Assembly (NCBI GenBank): GCA_013695175.1 | Contig: JACDAZ010000447.1 | Coordinates: 1-8,837 of the forward strand | DNA length: 8,837 nucleotides | Origin: Flavisolibacter sp. | Lineage (GTDB): Bacteria; Bacteroidota; Bacteroidia; Chitinophagales; Chitinophagaceae | Reading direction: 5' to 3' | Part shown: in pieces, positions 1 to 7,046 of the stretch | Position numbering within the stretch: the stretch's first letter is position 1 | Layout: each line of letters starts with the position of its first letter | Position numbers and translations under genes: made by a program | Notes under the pieces: generated by a model | Database searches by the model: none | What the model was told of the DNA's origin: nothing | Seen by the model: only the letters and a program-made list of their open reading frames with translations

Positions 1-311
1 GTATAAAATGAAGGGGGTACATGTGAAGGAGATTCATTGGCTTCTTTGGGCGTAATATCTAAGTAATATTTTATGGCTTCTGAATAAGCTACTCTGCTGG
101 GTAATAGAGCTGTGACTTTAATAACCCATTTCCTTGCTTCTGTTTTTATTTCATACTCATCACCCACAACAACATTTTTTGCCGCTTTCACAGAAGTGCT
201 ATGCTGCTTTACTTTTCCTGTATCGCAAGCCGCAGCTGCCAGTGTCCTGGTTTTAAAAATCCTGATTGCCCACAAATATTTATCTAACCTCAGCTTCTCT
301 TTTTCTGCCAT
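1..311 (-). CDS. S4-domain RNA-binding protein (Hsp15-like), C-terminus cut by window edge
   Basis: Reading the minus strand from ATG at 311 gives 103 codons with no stop, so the gene continues past the left edge. The N-terminus (MAEKEKLRLDKYLWAIRIFK, then TRTLAAAACDTGKVK) is the classic start of the S4 RNA-binding domain found in Hsp15/HslR-type proteins: a basic helix with LDKYLW, then the turn-helix that contacts RNA. The GDEYEIK segment around residues 50-57 matches the end of the fold. E. coli Hsp15 (133 residues) binds 50S subunits carrying stalled nascent chains; a ribosome-linked cytoplasmic role here is inferred from the family. One oddity: the loop after GKVK reads QHSTSVKA, where many S4 proteins have an N-G pair. 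The gene is divergent from the EEP gene with 84 bases between their starts. The family call is fairly sure; the exact role is not. Confidence 0.85.
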   Translation of the reverse strand, partial: MAEKEKLRLDKYLWAIRIFKTRTLAAAACDTGKVKQHSTSVKAAKNVVVGDEYEIKTEARKWVIKVTALLPSRVAYSEAIKYYLDITPKEANESPSHVPPSFY

Positions 312-395
312 AGAATAATTTGATGTAAAATTATATTTCTAATGGTTTAATTATTGCAAAACATAAGCTACATTAGACTCAACAGGTTAAAAAAT

Positions 396-1438
396 ATGAT
401 AAAACTGGTATTAGCTTTTCTAACATTTTTATATGTATTGATGACTGTGTTACCACTGGTACGCAGCGATTTCTGGACATTTCGATTACTTGAATATCCA
501 CGTCTTCAAAAGTTGGTAATAGGTTTAATATTATTAGCAGTTGTATTAATGAACAGTATATATTTCAATAATATAGTTTGGTGGTATTTAATCCCTCTCA
601 TCCTATGTGTAATTTATTTAAGTGTAAAAATCTATCCCTATACTGCCTTGTCACCTAAGGAAATGAAACGTATTGCTGGGAGTGAGCCTTCTAAAGAATT
701 AAAAATATTTACTGCCAATGTATTGCAGGATAACAACCAGTATAGTAAAATGCTAAATCAAATAAAAGAACAGGATCCGGATATTATATTTTTAGTAGAA
801 ACTGATTCAAAATGGGCAGAAGCGCTTAAAGAGTTGGAGCAACAATATTCTTATTCAATAAAAAATCCACTGGATAATACCTATGGATTGCTTTTTTATA
901 GCAGGTTAGAGGTGATTGAAGGTGATGTAAATTTTATTGTTGAAAACGATGTACCATCAATAGAGCTTATTGTAAAACTTGCAAATGGAATTCCTGTAAA
1001 ATTTATGGACTTCATCCAAAACCACCTGTGCCTAAGGAAGCACTTTATTCCACAGCAAAAGATAAGGAACTGATGAAAGTAGCATTGAACGTAGAACATT
1101 TTGAAGACCCTTGTATAGTTATGGGTGATTTAAATGATGTGGCATGGAGTTATGTAACCAAATTGTTCAGGAAAGTCAGTGGGTTAATAGATCCAAGAAG
1201 AGGAAGAGGTTTTTACAGCACATTTTCAGCAAACAACAGCTGGATGCGTATTCCTCTGGATTATATATTTTGTTCTTCGCATTTTGGATTGGTTTCTATG
1301 AGGCGAATGCCACATAATGGATCAGATCATTTTGCCATGTTTATACACCTTCAATACCAGGAGCAATTGGAGAAAATGCAGGAAAAATCTGAAGCTGATA
1401 AGAAGGAGAAAGAGGCTGCTGTTGAAAAAGCAGCTTGA
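396..1438 (+). pseudogene. Membrane-anchored endonuclease/exonuclease/phosphatase (EEP) family protein, interrupted by a -1 frameshift
   Basis: Two overlapping frames together make one EEP protein. The first runs from ATG 396 to a stop at 1071-1073; the second carries on to the stop at 1436-1438. Adding one T to the TTT at 1002-1004 joins them as VKF-YGLHPKPPVP, giving about 347 residues. Three hydrophobic helices (about 1-22, 38-58, 60-80) precede the catalytic domain. Visible EEP motifs are TAN (N108), FLVETD (E135), GLHP (H207), GDLND (244-248), PLDY (D289) and GSDH (310-312), so all the usual catalytic residues exist but are split across frames. The C-terminal 25 or so residues are a charged, lysine/glutamate-rich tail. 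Family members hydrolyse phosphodiester or phosphate bonds in nucleic acids, lipids or inositol phosphates; the substrate here is unknown. ATG 396 is preferred over TTG 354 because it starts directly at the first membrane helix. The frameshift may be a real mutation or a sequencing error. Confidence 0.85.
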
Positions 1439-1452
1439 TGCAATTAAAAATG

Positions 1453-1493
1453 AAAAATGTAAAATGAAAAAAGAGTTCCCATTTTACATTTTT
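1453..1493. terminator. AT-rich inverted repeat between convergent genes, probable bidirectional terminator
   Basis: A perfect 14-base inverted repeat (AAAAATGTAAAATG at 1453-1466 and its complement at 1480-1493) encloses a 13-base loop. It starts 14 bases after the EEP stop and lies 16 bases beyond the dipeptidase stop on the other strand. Both strands show T-rich sequence after the stem. The position between two convergent stops and the U-rich flanks fit a terminator serving both genes, but the stem is almost pure A-T, so its strength is uncertain. Confidence 0.5.
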
Positions 1494-1512
1494 ACTTTTC
1501 CATTTTACATTA
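1453..1512. repeat. Short iterated AT-rich repeat, cluster of CATTTTACAT units
   Basis: The ten-base unit CATTTTACAT occurs at 1480-1489 and again at 1501-1510, 21 bases apart. Its complement ATGTAAAATG lies at 1457-1466. The last copy reaches into the dipeptidase stop codon (1510-1512). Either plus-oriented copy could pair with the inverted one. From memory, similar AAAATG/ATGTAAAATG strings occur between genes in Bacteroidota genomes; that is recall, not a search result. Confidence 0.55.
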
Positions 1513-2877
1513 TTTACTTTCTGCAAAAAACTTATGAAAATAAGGTATGGTTTCAATGCCTTTATAATAATTCTCCAGGTTAAACTTTTCATTTGGTGAG
1601 TGCAGGTTATCACTATCCAAACCAAAACCCATGAAAACGATTTTAACTCCCAATTCTTTTTCCAGCACAGTACATATTGGAATACTTCCACCACCACGTA
1701 CCGGAATAGGATCTTTTCCAAAAGTTTCTTTTATTGATTTAGCCGCTGCCTTATATCCCGGATGGTCTATTGGTGTTACATATGGTTCACCACCATGATG
1801 CAATTCAGCTTTTACAACAACACCTTCCGGTGCATTTTTTTCAAAATAATCAATCAGCAGATTTGTTATTTTATCAGTTGACTGATTAGGTACCAAACGG
1901 CAACTTATTTTAGCAAATGCTTTTGATGGTAATACGGTTTTGGCTCCTTCACCCGTATAGCCACCCCAAATACCATTCACTTCTAATGTTGGCCTAATAC
2001 CCGTTCTTTCATTGATAGTATATCCTTTTTCACCCCAAAGTTCTTTCACTCCCAACTCCTCTTTATATTCTTTTTCATCAAAAGGTGCTTTTGCAAGTAA
2101 TTCTCTTTCTTCCTCAGTTGCATCATCCACATCATCATAAAAACCGGGAATGGTTATATGATTATTTTCATCATGACAGGAAGCAATTAATTTACTCAAC
2201 ATGGTAATAGGATTGGCAACTGCACCTCCGTAAGTACCGCTATGCAAATCACGGTTGGGACCTGTTACCTCAACTTCTATATAGGATAAGCCACGCATAC
2301 CCACATCAAGAGTTGGTGTATCCAGACTCAATAATGCACTGTCACTTATAAGAATTACATCAGTTTTCAGCAGATCTTTATGTTGGCTAACAAATTTTGC
2401 AAGGCTTGGTGAACCCACTTCTTCTTCGCCTTCAATAAGAAATTTTATATTGGTTTGCAGAGAATCTGTTTGTACCATAGTTTCCAATGCCTTCACATGC
2501 ATAAAAAACTGTCCTTTGTCATCCGCACTGCCACGTGCATATACCTTACCGTCTTTAATTACCGGATCAAACGGCCCGCTATGCCATAATTCTAAAGGTT
2601 CGGGTGGTTGTACATCATAATGACCATAAACCAATACAGTAGGTTTTGCAGGGTCAATAATTTTTTCTCCAAAAACAAGTGGATGCCCGTCTGTTTCCAT
2701 TACTTCTGCATGATCACATCCTGCATCCAGCAGTCTTTGCTTTACAAGGTCTGCACATTTGCGCATATCCTTTTTATGTTCTGTTTTAGCACTTACGGAT
2801 GGGATACGAAGTAATTCAAGCATCTCTTCTAAAAAACGATCTTTATTTTTTTGCTGATATTCTTTCCAAACTTGCAT
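1510..2877 (-). CDS. M20-family metallo-dipeptidase (cytosolic nonspecific dipeptidase-like)
   Basis: This 455-residue protein has no signal peptide and should act in the cytoplasm, hydrolysing dipeptides or related small amides with two divalent metal ions. Motifs match the carnosinase/CNDP2-type branch of M20: GHYDVQP (metal His86, Asp88), ARGSADDKG (bridging Asp119), EGEEEVGS (by alignment with CNDP2, general base Glu152 and metal Glu153), LISDS (Asp179) and NLHSPNEK (metal His426). DLHSGTYGG (His212) opens the lid/dimerisation domain, about residues 200-320, which is inserted in the catalytic domain. Length is normal for the family and no key residue is missing. ATG 2877 gives a normal N-terminus (MQVWKEYQQ). 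It lies 82 bases downstream of the secreted-protein gene on the same strand, so co-transcription is possible. The dipeptide preference cannot be read from sequence. Confidence 0.93.
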   Translation of the reverse strand: MQVWKEYQQKNKDRFLEEMLELLRIPSVSAKTEHKKDMRKCADLVKQRLLDAGCDHAEVMETDGHPLVFGEKIIDPAKPTVLVYGHYDVQPPEPLELWHSGPFDPVIKDGKVYARGSADDKGQFFMHVKALETMVQTDSLQTNIKFLIEGEEEVGSPSLAKFVSQHKDLLKTDVILISDSALLSLDTPTLDVGMRGLSYIEVEVTGPNRDLHSGTYGGAVANPITMLSKLIASCHDENNHITIPGFYDDVDDATEEERELLAKAPFDEKEYKEELGVKELWGEKGYTINERTGIRPTLEVNGIWGGYTGEGAKTVLPSKAFAKISCRLVPNQSTDKITNLLIDYFEKNAPEGVVVKAELHHGGEPYVTPIDHPGYKAAAKSIKETFGKDPIPVRGGGSIPICTVLEKELGVKIVFMGFGLDSDNLHSPNEKFNLENYYKGIETIPYFHKFFAESK

Positions 2878-2959
2878 AATTTATTGCTTGCTGTTTTTTT
2901 AAAAGGGCTAAAGTTAGGGAGTTTCAGGTAAGCCCGAAATTCTTTTGAATAAGGTTAAT

Positions 2960-4015
2960 TTATTTTTTTCTTCTTAAAATAATTGCTGCATTTTTTTGAA
3001 GATCTCCGGAAAAACGAATTTCATGCCTTGTGTTTCCATCCTGAATAATTAATAAACCTGTATTGGGTGGTATGGTACCAAGATTTTCTGCATACATGAT
3101 TAATTCTAATGAATCAACTAAGGTTGAGGGAAAAAATACTGTTGACCGGATTGCTGCAGTACCCAATTCTTTTTTTTCGAGGTGTATCTTACCATTTACA
3201 TAAATACTAACAGTATCACCGTCAACTATACCATTATCGTATAAAGAAATTGTTACTGAATCGAGACTTACAAATACAGTTTCTATGATCTCAATCTTCC
3301 TGTTCTTAAATGGATCAAAAACTTTGATAGCCGGACCTGCTTTGGGTTCAATAACTGGTTTATGAACTGGTTTTGGAGATTCTGTTTCAATTTTACTAAT
3401 TGTATTTTTTTTGGTGATAGAAGTTTCAATGTTAGGTGGAACTATCACTTCAGCCACTACTTTGGCAGGAATATCTGTATTCTCTTTAATTTGGATTTCC
3501 CTGCTAACAGCAACAGCATCATCAGTTACAAGATTTAATTGAGCCAGTTTGCTTAATAAAAAAGAATTGTTGTTGTTACTGCTTCTTATCAATTCCAAAT
3601 CACCTTCATAAGAAGTTCTGTCTGTAAAATCAAGTGATCTTGTATTAAAGGTTCCGGTTAAACTATCTGATTTTTCTTTTGTATATAACCTGGCAATCAG
3701 TTTAGATTTCTTTGGAGGTGTTTTAAAATTATTGTACACCAGGTTCTCATCTTCTAAAAGCAGTACTTTATTCTTAAGCTTAAGCTTTATAGTTTTTACA
3801 CCAATATTTTCAACACCATCTATTACCATTAATGAAAGTGCATAGCCGGTATAATTTTCTTTCTCTTTAGTAATCCATAATTCATAATGAACTTGTGAAC
3901 CCTTTGTTTTTAATGATCCTACCCAAAGTCCTTCAACGTCCTGTGCATTTAACTTGATGAACAAAAGCAATGAAATACTTAAGGTTAATATTTTTACAAC
4001 AAGGCTATTCTGCAT
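2960..4015 (-). CDS. Secreted protein of unknown function with N-terminal beta domain and Bacteroidota-type C-terminal beta domain
   Basis: I do not recognise a named family for the whole 351-residue protein. A signal peptide is clear: a basic start, a hydrophobic stretch (about 5-20) and a likely signal peptidase I site after Ala24 (KLNA-Q). Residues 26-145 look like a compact beta domain (VEGLWVGSL, YELWITKE, YTGYALS, DSLTGTFN), similar in style to lipocalin-like ligand or structural domains. Residues 150-245 are a low-complexity linker rich in I, V, T, P and K. Residues 246-351 form a second beta domain with the pattern SVTISLYDNGIVDGDTVSIY ... MYAENLGTIPPNT, which I recall at the C-terminus of many exported Bacteroidota proteins. 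It lies between polymerase IV (70 bases upstream) and the dipeptidase. No catalytic signature is visible, so no function is proposed beyond an envelope or extracellular location. Confidence 0.8.
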   Translation of the reverse strand: MQNSLVVKILTLSISLLLFIKLNAQDVEGLWVGSLKTKGSQVHYELWITKEKENYTGYALSLMVIDGVENIGVKTIKLKLKNKVLLLEDENLVYNNFKTPPKKSKLIARLYTKEKSDSLTGTFNTRSLDFTDRTSYEGDLELIRSSNNNNSFLLSKLAQLNLVTDDAVAVSREIQIKENTDIPAKVVAEVIVPPNIETSITKKNTISKIETESPKPVHKPVIEPKAGPAIKVFDPFKNRKIEIIETVFVSLDSVTISLYDNGIVDGDTVSIYVNGKIHLEKKELGTAAIRSTVFFPSTLVDSLELIMYAENLGTIPPNTGLLIIQDGNTRHEIRFSGDLQKNAAIILRRKK

Positions 4016-4085
4016 GAAGAAGAAAAATACATTATTAATATAGAAACTTATGTATTATTGGAAAACTCTAATATAAAATTAGCAT

Positions 4086-5261
4086 CTACTGTTTCTTTTT
4101 TTTATCAGAAACAGGCAATGAAGTTGCTTTTTGTATAACTCCTGATCCAAATTCATTTTTTATATTATCAATAGTTTTAAACAGGTCCAGCTTTTCAGTT
4201 TCATTATTAAACAAGTTCATTTGCAGTGTCATAGGTACCAAATGGCTGAACCTAACACCTAATAATCTTACTTTTTTTCCCTTTTTATAAAGTTTGGCAA
4301 AAAGATCTTTCACTTTAGCCAGCAAAACATTATCAAGAGCTGAATAATCAATTACTTCTTGTTTTGAAACCGTAGTAAAATCTTCGTACCTGATTTTTAC
4401 TGTAATACACCCGGTAATTTTTTCTTCCTGTCTTAATTCAAAAGCAGTTTTTTCGGTTAACCGCACCAGTTCTTTACCCAAAAAGTTCAGATCATTACTG
4501 TCATCATTGAAAGTATTTTCATGAGAAATGGATTTTTGTTCACTATAACTTTCTACAGGATTATCATCAATACCATGAGCTTTTTCCCATAACCTATGGC
4601 CCCATTTTCCGAAAACATGTTCCAGGTTTTTTATGGGTGTATGAGCTAATTGTTCAATTGTAAAAATGCCCATACTATGTAATTGCTGTTGCGTTTGCTT
4701 GCCAGCCATGGGTATTTTATCAATAGTCAGTGGCCATAAAAATGCTGTTTCTTTTCCTGCAGGAATTTCAAGAAACCCATTTGGTTTAGCTTCATTGGTG
4801 GCTATTTTACTTACCAGTTTATTGGGAGATAAACCATAGGAGATAGGCAGACCAGTTTCTTTAGTGATTTTTTCCCGTAATTGTTGTGTATAAGCACTTA
4901 CTCCAAAAAATTTATCCATTCCGGTCATATCACAATAAAATTCATCTATGGAAGCTTTTTCGTAATGTGGTACAGAGGCTGCTATAATTTGAGTTACAAT
5001 CCGGGAATAATGACTGTATTCGTGGTGGCTGCCTTTTATGAAAAGAGCATCAGGACAAAGTTTTTTGGCAGTCATTGCAGGCATGGCACTTTGAATACCA
5101 AATTTGCGTGCTTCATAACTACAGGCTGCTACTATACCTCTTTGCCCATCGCCTCCAACTATGAGTGGTTTACCTTTAAGTGCGGGGTTCTTTACTATTT
5201 CAACAGAAACAAAAAAAGCATCCAGGTCAAAATGTGCAATATGTCGTAATTGTTGGGTCAG
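4086..5261 (-). CDS. dinB: DNA polymerase IV (Y-family translesion polymerase), probable CTG start
   Basis: Y-family polymerases copy past damaged bases with low fidelity. Reading minus from CTG 5261 gives 391 residues. Catalytic carboxylates are all present: Asp12 in HFDLDAFFVSVE, then Asp106-Glu107 in ASIDEFY. Other hallmarks are ACSYEARKFGIQSAMP (fingers), GLSPNKLVSKIATNEAKPNG (palm) and a little-finger domain in the C-terminal third. QMNLF at 347-351 resembles a beta-clamp binding motif, and the tail ends in KKKKQ. The first ordinary start in frame is ATG 5084, which would remove 59 residues including Asp12 and the fingers motif, so it cannot be the true start of an active enzyme. Between those points there is no ATG, GTG or TTG in frame. 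CTG 5261 yields (M)TQQLRHIAHFDL, a normal-looking N-terminus; ATT codons further upstream are alternatives. Product identity is near certain; the start is not. Confidence 0.93.
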   Translation of the reverse strand: MTQQLRHIAHFDLDAFFVSVEIVKNPALKGKPLIVGGDGQRGIVAACSYEARKFGIQSAMPAMTAKKLCPDALFIKGSHHEYSHYSRIVTQIIAASVPHYEKASIDEFYCDMTGMDKFFGVSAYTQQLREKITKETGLPISYGLSPNKLVSKIATNEAKPNGFLEIPAGKETAFLWPLTIDKIPMAGKQTQQQLHSMGIFTIEQLAHTPIKNLEHVFGKWGHRLWEKAHGIDDNPVESYSEQKSISHENTFNDDSNDLNFLGKELVRLTEKTAFELRQEEKITGCITVKIRYEDFTTVSKQEVIDYSALDNVLLAKVKDLFAKLYKKGKKVRLLGVRFSHLVPMTLQMNLFNNETEKLDLFKTIDNIKNEFGSGVIQKATSLPVSDKKKKQ

Positions 5262-5296
5262 TAAAATAAGTTTAATAAAGAATTCGTGGTCTGTAA

Positions 5297-5323
5297 TTTG
5301 AAAGTATTGATTAAATAGCTTTG
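5297..5323 (+). promoter_or_regulatory. Weak candidate promoter for the DinB-like gene
   Basis: TAGCTTTG at 5316-5323 fits the Bacteroidota -7 consensus TAnnTTTG, and TTTG at 5297-5300 resembles the -33 element. The 15-base spacing is shorter than the 19 seen upstream of rpsP in this window, and the predicted leader before ATG 5338 would be only a few bases. It lies in the 76-base gap between the two divergent genes. Confidence 0.3.
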
Positions 5324-5337
5324 TAAAAAATAAAGGG

Positions 5338-5946
5338 ATGAAGAAAATTAAAAGTTTAGATCTGTTGAACGAGCTACAGGAGGATGTAAAAAGAATGATA
5401 GAAGCGGGAGATTTTTTTAAATCAGCCCCACCGGTAAAACTTTCTTATCAATCGCACCCGGAAAAATGGAGCGTGGTTCAAACAATAGAACATATGAATG
5501 CTTACCTGCGGCACTACCTTCCTGTTATGGAAAAGGCTACTGCTTTTAAATCTAAAGAAGTATCAGCATGGTTTCAGCCAGGTTTCCTGGGTAATTATTT
5601 CACTAAATCTATGAGACCAACAAATGTTTATGAGGTAAAGAATAAAATGAGAGCTATGAAAAGCTATAGTTTTCCAAATAGCTTAAATGTGGAACATGTA
5701 TTACAGGAGTTTGTTGAATTGAATGAAAGGTTTGTGAATATAATAGAGTTAGCCAAAAGCAGGGATATTAATTCAATAAAAATTCCAATTACTATAAGCA
5801 GATTTATAAAGTTGAAATTGGGAGATATGATACGTTTTCTTGTGGCACATCAGCAAAGGCATATGGTGCAGGCAAGAAATACGCTGCATGCGATGGGAAT
5901 TGCTACAGATAAATTTCCAGTAATCCTTCAGGCAGCTGCACTATAA
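5338..5946 (+). CDS. DinB-like (YfiT/DinB superfamily) four-helix-bundle protein
   Basis: This 202-residue protein belongs to the DinB/YfiT superfamily named after Bacillus subtilis DinB, which is unrelated to E. coli DinB polymerase IV. Family members are four-helix bundles with a metal site made of three histidines; some act as thiol-dependent transferases or hydrolases. The expected ligands are visible: His52 in TIEHMNAYLRHY, and His171 and His175 in the HQQRH pair near the end. The KWSVVQTIEHM segment is the typical start of helix 2. The protein is predicted cytoplasmic and its substrate is unknown. ATG 5338 is preceded by AAAGGG, too close to be an ideal Shine-Dalgarno site. The last 14 codons (about 189-202) run antisense through the 3' end of rimM, giving a 44-base convergent overlap. 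The family normally ends soon after the last helix, so this tail may be a recent extension. Confidence 0.85.
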   Translation: MKKIKSLDLLNELQEDVKRMIEAGDFFKSAPPVKLSYQSHPEKWSVVQTIEHMNAYLRHYLPVMEKATAFKSKEVSAWFQPGFLGNYFTKSMRPTNVYEVKNKMRAMKSYSFPNSLNVEHVLQEFVELNERFVNIIELAKSRDINSIKIPITISRFIKLKLGDMIRFLVAHQQRHMVQARNTLHAMGIATDKFPVILQAAAL

Positions 5947-6424
5947 CCAGCTTCTTTTTACGGTCAATTTTTTCAATTGTGTTCTCGTGTAAAGGAATAA
6001 GCACCTCTTTGTTTTGTATGGTAATACGGCAAAGCACCTGGTGCGGCTGTTCTATCACTTCTTCAATAATCCCAATTGATTTATCTCCATCAACTATAGT
6101 AAAACCTAACAAACTAATAGGAGCCGTTTTGGCAGAAAATTTCTTAAAAGCCTCTTCCGGCAGCCAAATTTCCTTTTGAGATAGCTTCATAGCCTGTTCT
6201 TTTGTGTCCAGTCCTTCCAGCTTTACATATATTTCATCTTCAGTTTTTATGCGTGCTGTAGTTATAAAATAAGGGATAAAACTATCTTTTCGTTCCTCCA
6301 GAAAGATGGCTTCTAATCCTTTTAAAGAAGTTTTTTTCCCAAGGCTATGTTTTAAGATCAACTCGCCTTTTAAACCAAAAATGCTAACAATCTTTCCAAT
6401 TTTAAAATAATCTGCCATATCCAT
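5903..6424 (-). CDS. rimM: Ribosome maturation factor RimM (16S rRNA processing)
   Basis: RimM binds ribosomal protein S19 in the 30S head and helps late maturation of the 16S rRNA 3' domain. The 173-residue length is normal. The N-terminal RimM barrel starts with FKIGKIVSIFGLKGELIL (about 7-24). The C-terminal PRC-barrel shows LLGFTIVDG, IGIIEEVIEQPHQVL, VLIPLHENTIEKIDRKKK and the usual ending PEGLLEIYL. Because this end is canonical, the gene's stop at 5903-5905 looks original and any abnormal extension belongs to the facing gene. Two start codons are close, ATG 6424 (MDMADYF) and ATG 6418 (MADYF); either is plausible. It follows rpsP on the same strand after 96 bases, the classic rpsP-rimM order, but trmD and rplS, which often come next in bacteria, are absent here. 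A hairpin in the gap may lower its expression relative to rpsP. Confidence 0.95.
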   Translation of the reverse strand: MDMADYFKIGKIVSIFGLKGELILKHSLGKKTSLKGLEAIFLEERKDSFIPYFITTARIKTEDEIYVKLEGLDTKEQAMKLSQKEIWLPEEAFKKFSAKTAPISLLGFTIVDGDKSIGIIEEVIEQPHQVLCRITIQNKEVLIPLHENTIEKIDRKKKLVIVQLPEGLLEIYL

Positions 6425-6462
6425 AATAAATGTTCAACAGCCCATAAAAATAAGGAGTCGTT

Positions 6463-6495
6463 TAAAACTAAAAGGCGATCCTTGCGGACCGCCTT
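6463..6495 (-). terminator. Hairpin with GCAA tetraloop and U-rich tail between rpsP and rimM (terminator or attenuator)
   Basis: On the minus strand, AAGGCG-G-TCC pairs with GGA-T-CGCCTT around a GCAA loop: ten pairs including one G-U, closed by a GNRA-type tetraloop (stem positions 6472-6495). The transcript then reads UUUUAGUUUU-like sequence down to about 6463. It begins 25 bases after the rpsP stop and ends about 38 bases before the rimM start. This is the best intrinsic-terminator signature in the window. Its position suggests partial termination after rpsP, with read-through into rimM or a separate rimM promoter. Confidence 0.7.
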
Positions 6496-6520
6496 CAATT
6501 TGTTTAGAGGTTAGGATGGA

Positions 6521-6967
6521 TTAGCCCTCAGAACCAGCATTACCTGCAGGTCTTCTTTCCTGGCGTTGGTAAGGTGGGTTTCTACGGAATCTTCTTTCCC
6601 TCATAGCATCTTCCTGCTTCTTCTTAAACTGAGCCTCATGTTCGGAATGCCATTTTTGGAACTTCTCCATAGCAGTTGCATCATCAAACAAACCTAGTGA
6701 TACACCACGCAATAAATGCTTCAGGTATAAAACTCCCTTGAACGATAAAAGCCTTCTAACCGTATCGGTTGGCTGGGCTCCTTTTTCAAGCCAGTCCAAC
6801 GCACGCTGACGATCCAGCTGAATAGTAGCGGGAGAAGTCAGTGGGTTGTAGGTTCCTAATTTTTGAATGAATTTACCATCTCGGGGGCTGCGTGCGTCAG
6901 CAATAACAATGAAGTAAAAGGGTCTCTTTTTTGACCCGTGTCTTTGCAGTCGGATTTTAACTGGCAT
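6521..6967 (-). CDS. rpsP: 30S ribosomal protein S16
   Basis: S16 is a small-subunit protein that binds 16S rRNA early in 30S assembly. The N-terminal 80 residues are canonical: [18 protein letters not shown] at the start, [23 protein letters not shown] next, then the [23 protein letters not shown] helix region. At 148 residues it is well above the 82 of E. coli S16. The extra C-terminal 65 or so residues are helical and strongly basic ([17 protein letters not shown]) and end in a flexible, glycine-rich GNAGSEG. Such tails are common in Bacteroidota S16, so this is a lineage trait rather than a fusion. The gene is first in the rpsP-rimM pair, with a strong promoter match upstream and a hairpin after its stop. 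Confidence 0.97.
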   Translation of the reverse strand: MPVKIRLQRHGSKKRPFYFIVIADARSPRDGKFIQKLGTYNPLTSPATIQLDRQRALDWLEKGAQPTDTVRRLLSFKGVLYLKHLLRGVSLGLFDDATAMEKFQKWHSEHEAQFKKKQEDAMRERRFRRNPPYQRQERRPAGNAGSEG

Positions 6968-7015
6968 CTTAAATAGAAATTTAAATGCGTGAATAAATAA
7001 TAATTACTAGAAAGG

Positions 7016-7046
7016 CAAATGTAATAGGAATTGTGTAATGCACAAA
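7016..7046 (-). promoter_or_regulatory. Bacteroidota-type promoter for rpsP-rimM
   Basis: On the minus strand, TTTG (7046-7043) is followed after exactly 19 bases by TACATTTG (7023-7016), a full match to the Bacteroidota primary sigma consensus of TTTG at -33 and TAnnTTTG at -7. Transcription would begin near 7010, leaving a leader of about 43 bases before ATG 6967. The gap to the upstream YceI gene on the same strand is 117 bases, so rpsP probably has its own transcript. Confidence 0.7.

Noticed and set aside
112..318. Plus-strand 68-residue frame over the left end
   Set aside because: It is antisense to the S4-domain gene, whose protein is recognisable; the plus-frame translation has no family features.
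354..395. TTG 354 as the start of the EEP protein
   Set aside because: It adds 14 polar and basic residues before the first membrane helix; ATG 396 begins exactly at the helix and is the more ordinary start.
996..1007. Programmed -1 ribosomal frameshift in the EEP gene
   Set aside because: In the reading frame used, the codons AAA TTT do not allow a clean tandem slip, and no strong downstream structure is evident. A lost T explains the break more simply.
4064..4078. CTAAT/ATTAG inverted repeat downstream of polymerase IV as a terminator
   Set aside because: Only five A-T-rich pairs with a weak T run; too weak to support in such AT-rich sequence.
4881..5249. Plus-strand 122-residue frame inside the polymerase IV region
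   Set aside because: It is antisense to the conserved polymerase N-terminus and palm domain and resembles no protein.
5338..5946. Treating the DinB-like protein as a second polymerase IV or as a paralogue of its neighbour
   Set aside because: The shared name is a coincidence of nomenclature: one is a Y-family polymerase, the other a four-helix-bundle metal protein. Their adjacency is not evidence of a functional link.
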